Source: Sceloporus undulatus
Taxonomy: Eukaryota; Chordata; Lepidosauria; Squamata; Phrynosomatidae
Length of the DNA stretch: 64,000 bases
NCBI RefSeq assembly: GCF_019175285.1
Contig: NC_056523.1
Location: forward strand, 112,551,351-112,615,350
Direction: 5' to 3'
The notes under the pieces are model-generated. The model was not told where the DNA came from, did no database searches, and saw only the letters and a list, made by a program, of their open reading frames with translations. This document shows positions 58,125 to 64,000 of this stretch, one piece after another. Within the stretch, counting starts at the first letter, position 1. Each line of letters starts with the position of its first letter. Made by a program: the position numbers and the translations under genes.

Positions 58125-58278
58125 AAGCACAAAGTCATTTATGGGCTTGTCTATACTGGTGAAAAACACTGCACTCGCCCTGAAGTCAGTGCTGGTAGCC
58201 TGCATGACACAGAGGTACTTCCATGGAGGATCTGTCATTTTCAGTCCTTTACCTGACTTTGTTCTGAAGTAAGCAAAT
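58125..58278 (-). CDS. candidate internal coding exon
   Basis: Minus strand: acceptor 'gtttctccccag', then 154 bp open in one frame, then donor GTAAGT directly after. The product would read 'FAYFRTKSGKGLKMTDPPWK' and on to 'SIDKPINDFVL', with the last codon complete (phase 0). It is not low-complexity and matches no repeat family I see here. I do not recognise the protein. Could be a chance open frame or part of an unrecognised transposon. Confidence 0.25.
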
Positions 58279-58888
58279 CTGGGGAGAAACCCATTGGGCC
58301 TCAAGTTCTGTAGGCCATGTGGACAGCTGGATTGGGCCTGATTTGGCTGTCCACATGCCAAGAGCCATGCCATCCTCTTTATCCTGCATTGAACGCCACA
58401 TAGAAGGGGATGGATCCATCTCAGAGCTGCCATCACTTCCTCACTGGCCCTTCAGTCCCTGTGAGAGCCAGCCTGATGAGGCACCACTTCTGCTGAGGTC
58501 AGAACAGGGCACCCATGTGATAAACAAGGAGTGGGTAGAGTAACCTGCTTCTCCAAATTACATAGCTGAACACCTCTTTGGCTGGCTTGTTTATACATAA
58601 AGACAACACTTCAACTCTGTATTAATCTGAAACCAAAAATAATAAATAAAATTGAAAATAAGTAACAAAACAAAACAAATAATAATTAATTAATTACTCT
58701 ACAGTCAACTCTTTGAAAGAATTCCTCCATGCTTGTTGAAATCATTTAGAATCCTCATGGATATTAGGAGTAAAGTGTCACACGTACAACTGAATTCTGC
58801 AAATGCTGACTTGGCAATTTCTTGTTGCAGGACTTAATACTACTTTCAAGAGCACATACTACCATTTAATATATGCATTACAAGTTTT
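58279..58888. other. no gene recognised
   Basis: GC-richer block 58290-58520 with a small hairpin ('tgtggacagc' and 'gctgtccaca', 58318-58355), then AT-rich DNA. Confidence 0.4.
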
Positions 58889-59335
58889 TAAAGGCATCAG
58901 ATCCAGTCTGATCTTGGAAAGTAAGCAGGATCTGTCCTGGTCAATATTCAGATGAGAGACTGCCAATGAATACCAAGTGCTATAGGCCCAAACAGACAGG
59001 CCAAAATAAAGCTGCTTTGGATCTCTTTGGAGGCATGCTCTTTAAATGACACACACATCTTAAGGTGCCAGAAGTTGTGCCAAAGCTGCACTCCAGTCCT
59101 TAGGGCTAAAGCATGGCTTTGATGCAGCTTCCAACCTCTTAGGACATATGTATTATTTAAAGAGCATACCTCCAAAGAGACCTGAAGCACCTTTATTTTG
59201 GCTTGTCTGCTGGGGCCCTATATTTCAGAAAATAGAACTGGTAAAACCACCTCTGAATGTTGCATGCCTAAGAAAACTACCAAATTCATGGGGTTGCTGT
59301 AAGTGAACAGGTGACTTGAAGGCACACACACGTAA
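58889..59335 (+). mobile_element. 5S rRNA-derived SINE, split by a MITE
   Basis: 58889-58984 matches vertebrate 5S rRNA from the A-box region to the 3' end: 'gtctgatcttggaaagtaag', 'gatgagagactgcc', 'gaataccaagtgctatag'. After the MITE the SINE body resumes with 'ggtaaaaccacctctgaatg' and 'aggtgacttgaaggcacaca'. This is a SINE3-like element transcribed from a 5S-type internal promoter, not a 5S gene. Confidence 0.85.
58985..59218. mobile_element. palindromic MITE (GGCCAAAATAAAGC family), copy 4
   Basis: 'ggcccaaacagacaggcc' and 'ggcttgtctgctggggccc' are inverse ends with TA outside both (58983-58984, 59219-59220). 'tctctttggaggcatgctct' pairs with 'agagcatacctccaaagaga'. Interrupts the 5S SINE. 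Confidence 0.85.
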
Positions 59336-61844
59336 CATTTGTAAGTTACCAACTGGCCCATTTGGTTTATAGTTTAATATTTTAACAAAATCATTTAGTC
59401 AGCCTCTTTATTGTCTTATAATTAGGTTTACTGAAAGCAAAAGCACAACAGAAACCCACATATTGAAGTGTAAAAATATTAAAGAAGCAAACTCCATAAT
59501 TGTGCTTAGCCTCAAGTGAAATTTATTGACCTAGCCAATAGACTACTATGAAATGATGTTAAGGAATGTTATCTTTTCCACAAAGTTATGAATGGGTGAT
59601 CCAGACTTTCAACAATATAGACAACATCACAACTCAGCTAGTAATGTTCAACATCACAACCCAAAGCAAAAACGGTAATGCATTTATAACCAAATTTGGG
59701 CTGATTTTCCTTGGAATGTAACTGATTCACAACTATGTGAACTCTGCCTCTCTAATGAACAGTATGGGTGGGATGAAGTAAGAAACCACAACACTATGAT
59801 GATCACTACACACATGCAAGTCAACACCAGGAGCAGCAGCTGATGAACCTATGTGAATCCTTTTTCCATTATAAGCACTGTAACACTTGTCATTCAGAAC
59901 CCCCCTTTTCTCACCTCCTCCGCAAAAGAAAAACATATGAACACTACAATGAAAAGCCAGCATGTCATACCTTTAGCAACCTTTTTAATTTGCAATTCCC
60001 TGCCTCACATTTACAATCTTAACAAGCCTGCTAAAACAGAACTCCCAATCACATGGATGCTTCTACTCATGCTCAAAAAAATGGACAGAAGCCCTGCTGA
60101 AGTTCCCCATCATCATAGGAAGATGAGGGTCTAAAAAGGCAGGGAAGTTAAAGCAAGACTTTTATAGTTGCCCATGTGCTCTTCTCACCTTCAGTCCACA
60201 GGTGAGTAGACTGAACTCCTGGTTGGGGCTAGAGTTAACTTGTTTCACTGAGGTGTCTCAATGAAACAAAAATTTTTAAATACATTTTTGCTTTATGTTA
60301 AACAGAAAGGATTGCTGAGATATGATGGATGCTGCATGTTAACACAGAATACTGTCCTACTAGTTTGGACTAGTTTTTCCCTTTATTCATCTCCATTAGT
60401 TTAGTTAGCTATTTCTGAATTATATCACATTGGTTATCACACAGACTCTGAAAAGAGTTAAACATAAACACTGTATCTAAGATCTTGTATCTAGGATACT
60501 GATGTTCCTGTAGACAGAAGTCTTTTTGTTTGGTAAACTAGGCGTGCTTGCTTCTCTGACCATTTTGTCTAAATATCTTTAGACTGTTACAGTATACTCA
60601 GCCAAACCAATTGATAGAAAAACAAATTGAGATAGATCCTTTTCAAAAGGCACACATGGTTTGTTTTAACTCAGGGGTAGGCAACCCATATGAACTCCCA
60701 TATGAACTGGTACTTCAGAAAGAACGTTTTCAAGTAAAACAATTAGCACTCATAGGTTTGATAAAGTAGAGCAAAAGTACAGTTAAAAGCAACTCTTCAT
60801 TGTGGCTGAACTGGTCTAGTGTTTAAGAGGGTCAAAGAACAACAATTCCTCAACTGCATATATTATGTGATATTAGGAAAAGTACATGTAAATGTCTGAG
60901 ACACCTTGCTGTGATGCTAGCACATTATGATTTAAGTAAGTGCATTTCTACAATTTGAACAGTTGGATTCCAATAGTATTTGTACTGAATATGACTTCCA
61001 CTTGCTCTTAATTAAAATTAAACTATAAAAGCACTGATTATGTTATCTGAAGCACTAATCTGACTACTGTCACTGTAGAGTCATTCAATAAAGTTAATTT
61101 AACTTTTAAGGGCTCAAATGAAAGCGGCCAACCCCATCGTATTCTGCTCACAGATCCCCCAGCACTTAGGTGATCTGGTGCAGCAACAGGTGGCTGTTCA
61201 GATGACTGCCTGTCGCAAAACCATGGAGCTGCTACCACACCACTACTGTGTCATTCTCTTTGCAGAGCCCTGCCATGCCCATAAAGGAAGAAATGGGCCA
61301 CTTATCTTTACCCAAATGGTTAGGTGTCTGACATCACAGACTGAGACTGGCCTGCAAGGAGAATGGTGGCAGGTAAAGGGGGCACATGGTCATCTAAACT
61401 ACTAGCTGTCCCAGCAGGGATTCTAGGAAACCCCACAGCAAACAGCTGGTAATTTAAAACTGGCCTAAGGACCAGCTTTCATCACTTTACCATACCCACC
61501 AAAAATCTAAGTTGATGACTGCTGTAGAGAGGGAGATGTTAAAAAGAATTATGCTCCGTTTGTAGGATAACTATTTTGCTATATGGAGCTGCTATGCTTC
61601 AAAGCAAAGGCAACTGGCTATAAAGAAGGTATGTGTGTGTCACTTAAAATATTTTGTTTAAAACATTGTACCCAGCATTCTAATCCCCCCACAATCCTCT
61701 CCCCCCCAATTTTTCCTGGAAAAATTGCTATTGGACACAGAGTAGATCTGAAATCCAAGTTCTTAAGTGACTTCCACAAGTTCACTGTTGTGACTTTCTT
61801 CAAAACATCATTTGTATCTTATTGTATTTTCTGTATTGTATTTT
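59336..61844. other. 2.5 kb with no gene recognised
   Basis: Mostly unique DNA. A 13 bp hAT-like end 'caggggtaggcaa' occurs alone near 60673. The open frame at 61118-61405 (95 codons, plus) lies in a GC-richer patch and shows no domain. Confidence 0.4.
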
Positions 61845-61899
61845 CTTACTGCTGTTAGCCGCCCAGATTCCCCGTGATTGGGCAGGATACAAATAAATC

Positions 61900-61950
<51 letters not shown>
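61845..61950 (+). repeat. LINE-like 3' tip plus (ATT)n
   Basis: 'gctgttagccgcccagattc', 'gggcaggatacaaataaatc' then about 16 ATT units. Same tip as at 47572-47640. Confidence 0.75.
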
Positions 61951-61951
<1 letters not shown>

Positions 61952-62049
61952 GCAGCAAACGTATGGTTCCCCCTTAACTCTGAAGTTTATTATAGTTGGC
62001 AGTACAGATATCCATGTCATAGCTAACACCTCTTCCACAGCACTTAAGA

Positions 62050-63180
62050 TTTGACTATGATACCGGAAAATGACAATATTTGCAAGAAAATGAGGTGCAG
62101 AAGCATTTGTCCCATTTGGTGTTTTAATGCTTTAATTAAATTAAGTAATTTAATTCTGTCAGTGTGTATTCTGTTTTTAAGTGCTCACTCAGTTCCTTCC
62201 AAATTTCAACAGCATCTGCAATAAAATAGCTATTTCTCTGTATTTTTTTTTTTAAAAAAGCTTCAGAAATAAGTTTCAGGATGTTTTGCATATCTTCAAC
62301 ATTCCTCTGAAGCCCAAAGTTGAGGATTTTGGTCATGACCATGCCATCTATTTTCTCTTGATTTTGTTTACAAAGTGTCACCAGAATAGGCCAGTTCTTG
62401 ATATACTGCTCAAAACAGTCCACTGCAGAGTTCCATCAACATTGTGTGGCAGTGTTAACTTGATTCCACCTATTCTTTTCAGAGCTGCTGCAGCAAAATA
62501 ATTGTTTAGCAATGTCAACGCCGGTAGTCTTTATTTCTGGAACACTGAAGTCTTTGGCTAGGAGGTGCAGTTAATGAGCTCCGCAACCATCAATTATTAA
62601 CTTTGTATAGCCTTCCTGCTCTTCTAAATTTCTTCTCATCTTGGATACATTTGAAGTATTGTCTGTGACCAAACTGTGTACATTTGAATTTTTGTTTACA
62701 TGTTATTATGCCTTTTGCTACCACTTCTTGCCAGTAGTCTGCTGTGTACACATTTCCTGATGTATCAATAGTTTCTACACGACATTCCCTTCTTCTGTTG
62801 TTATACAAGCACATATAACAGAATCGTTGTTATCATTACTCCACCCATCAAGATTTAGGTAAACAATTTTACTATCTAGAGTTGTTGCACATTGCTCCAT
62901 TTCTTTGTCCAGCAGCTTCTTTATTCAACAGTTTCCCTGCAACATCTGCTCTGATGGACTGTATCCTGGTCTCAGTGACCAAACCATATTAATTAAGTAT
63001 GGGTTTTCAATGAGACAGAAAGAAGAGCTTGTTGCGTATGCAAAGAGGGCAATTTTTTCATCAATTAACTCTTTTTTCTGATCTGTTGGTTTTTATCACA
63101 AACTTATCTGTGGTTCCTGGTTGGAACAGCTTTTTTCTTTGAAATGACATACTCTGGATGTCTGATGTATAGGGACTCTG
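62050..63180 (-). pseudogene. hAT transposase fossil with DUF659-like region
   Basis: Minus strand, in order: 'TTDKFVIKT' and 'LFAYATSSSFCLIENPYL' (about 63110-62990), 'WSLRPGYSPSEQM' , 'KIVYLNLDGWSNDNNDSVIC' (about 62870-62820, catalytic region), 'VETIDTSGNVYTADYWQEV', 'HFAAAALKRIGGIKLTLPHN' (about 62500-62440), and 'DCFEQYIKNWPILVTLC' through 'IADAVEIWKELSEHLKT' (62423-62150). The text matches hAT transposases that carry a DUF659 domain, which cut and paste DNA with 8 bp duplications. Several frameshifts and stops, a gap where the CxxH-type block should lie, and no BED finger or ends found. It could be distantly related to the non-autonomous hAT elements here, but no ends are available to compare. 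Confidence 0.85.
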
Positions 63181-64000
63181 AAACTGTAAAACAGGAGAAT
63201 GGTGATCTCAAAGGCAAAGTTTCTAGAATCCTTTATGCTGACGATGGATTCCCCTAAAAAAAATAATTCAGTGCTGGTATTTTATTATTTATACTATTTC
63301 TGTTTTACTGCATTTTGTATTACTCATTGTATTCACTGCCACTCACTCAGTACTGATTCGGACATGAAGTCATCTTTAGGGACTTGCCCAAAAAAGAAGA
63401 ATAAGAATAAGAATATGTCCAAATTACTTTTAACTATTGTACAAAGTCATGACCTAAAAGGAGCTGATCTTCTGAACCTAGGATGCTTGATTACACTGAA
63501 CAAAATTCAGTAGTAATTTCTATTTCAAAACAAATAATGTAATGTTATAATAATCACTACATTACTAGAGCATCAGTAATAGTTCAAAGACATTTACTAA
63601 CCAGTTGATCCAGACTGTTCAGGTATGTCCATATGATTTGAAGAAACATCGACTTGAGAAGCATTTCTTATGATACATCAGTTTAACAACAGAGATGTAT
63701 CTTTGTTGTACTGTTTCCATTTAAAGTATTTTGTTTTCTTGAAATCTGAAAAATTTCTTCCCTGCTGTCTTTTATATGCCAGTAGCTACACACATTTTTT
63801 TCTCCAGCAGCCCGCTGTGACCCAAAATTGATGGAGAGTGAACAATGCACTCTTCTCCACCCTTGTACCTAGTTCCTCCTGTGTGTTTGCTTCTTTTGAT
63901 ATGTCAATATTAGAAGATCAGAGCAGCCAACAATCTAGTTATTTCTCTTTAACTCCCTCTGCACACACAAAAAGACACAAACAATTTAGCTAACGATTAG
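63181..64000. other. no gene recognised
   Basis: Unique-looking AT-rich DNA up to the window edge. 'aagaataagaataagaat' near 63398 is a short simple repeat. Confidence 0.5.

Noticed and set aside
58889-58984. Possible 5S rRNA gene
   Set aside because: Only part of the 5S is present, it is diverged, and it is joined to a SINE body also found at 785-890.
60672-60720. Possible third CAGGGGTAGGCAA hAT element
   Set aside because: Only one end is visible and no inverse end or duplication was found nearby.
61118-61405. 95-codon open frame
   Set aside because: No recognisable domain, no splice signals or conservation evidence; GC-richer patch makes open frames likelier.

Overview
This window looks like intergenic or intronic DNA from a vertebrate, most likely a squamate reptile (lizard-like). 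The reasons are many CR1 and L2-type LINE pieces, one L1 piece, tRNA-derived SINEs with ACA-rich tails, a 5S rRNA-derived SINE, DIRS retroelements, and many palindromic or hAT/mariner-type DNA elements, with ATT/GAT/GT microsatellites. I see no bacterial features, tRNA gene, rRNA gene or CRISPR array. The organism call is inferred from repeat families; no search was run.

Layout. 1-16 kb: mostly non-autonomous DNA elements and SINEs, several nested: a 1.3 kb element inside a palindromic MITE (2076-3524), a 356 bp near-perfect palindrome (4420-4775), hAT-type elements with 8 bp target duplications (10220-11125 and 11376-11811), and a SINE split by two abutting palindromes (13749-14582). 16-22 kb: mostly unique sequence plus a mariner transposase fossil (18015-19062). 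22-27.3 kb: a repeat with a minisatellite and LINE-like tail, a CR1 fossil on the minus strand interrupted by three younger elements (23338-25340), a 1.2 kb terminal-inverted-repeat element and an L2-clade 3' end. 29.5-31.7 kb: L1 fragment on the minus strand. 36-45 kb: a nearly complete but broken DIRS element (37826-43768), apparently inserted into an older DIRS remnant. 45-52.5 kb: CR1 copies, palindromic MITEs, a GC-rich hAT-type element carrying a 62 bp minisatellite and a hairpin, and a second mariner fossil split by a MITE. 52.5-55.8 kb: unusually repeat-poor. 56-64 kb: SINEs, a Tigger-like element, a split 5S SINE and a hAT transposase fossil with a DUF659-like region.

Host genes: none can be named. 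Two short stretches on the minus strand (58125-58278 and 55199-55228) have good splice signals and compatible phase, and the second is followed by the repeat-poor stretch. They may be the last two coding exons and 3' UTR of a host gene, but this is weak. Most open frames in the window lie in repeats, microsatellites or GC-rich tandem arrays and are not genes. The main story is a record of layered transposition, with relative ages readable from what interrupts what. I did not find a previously undescribed functional system.
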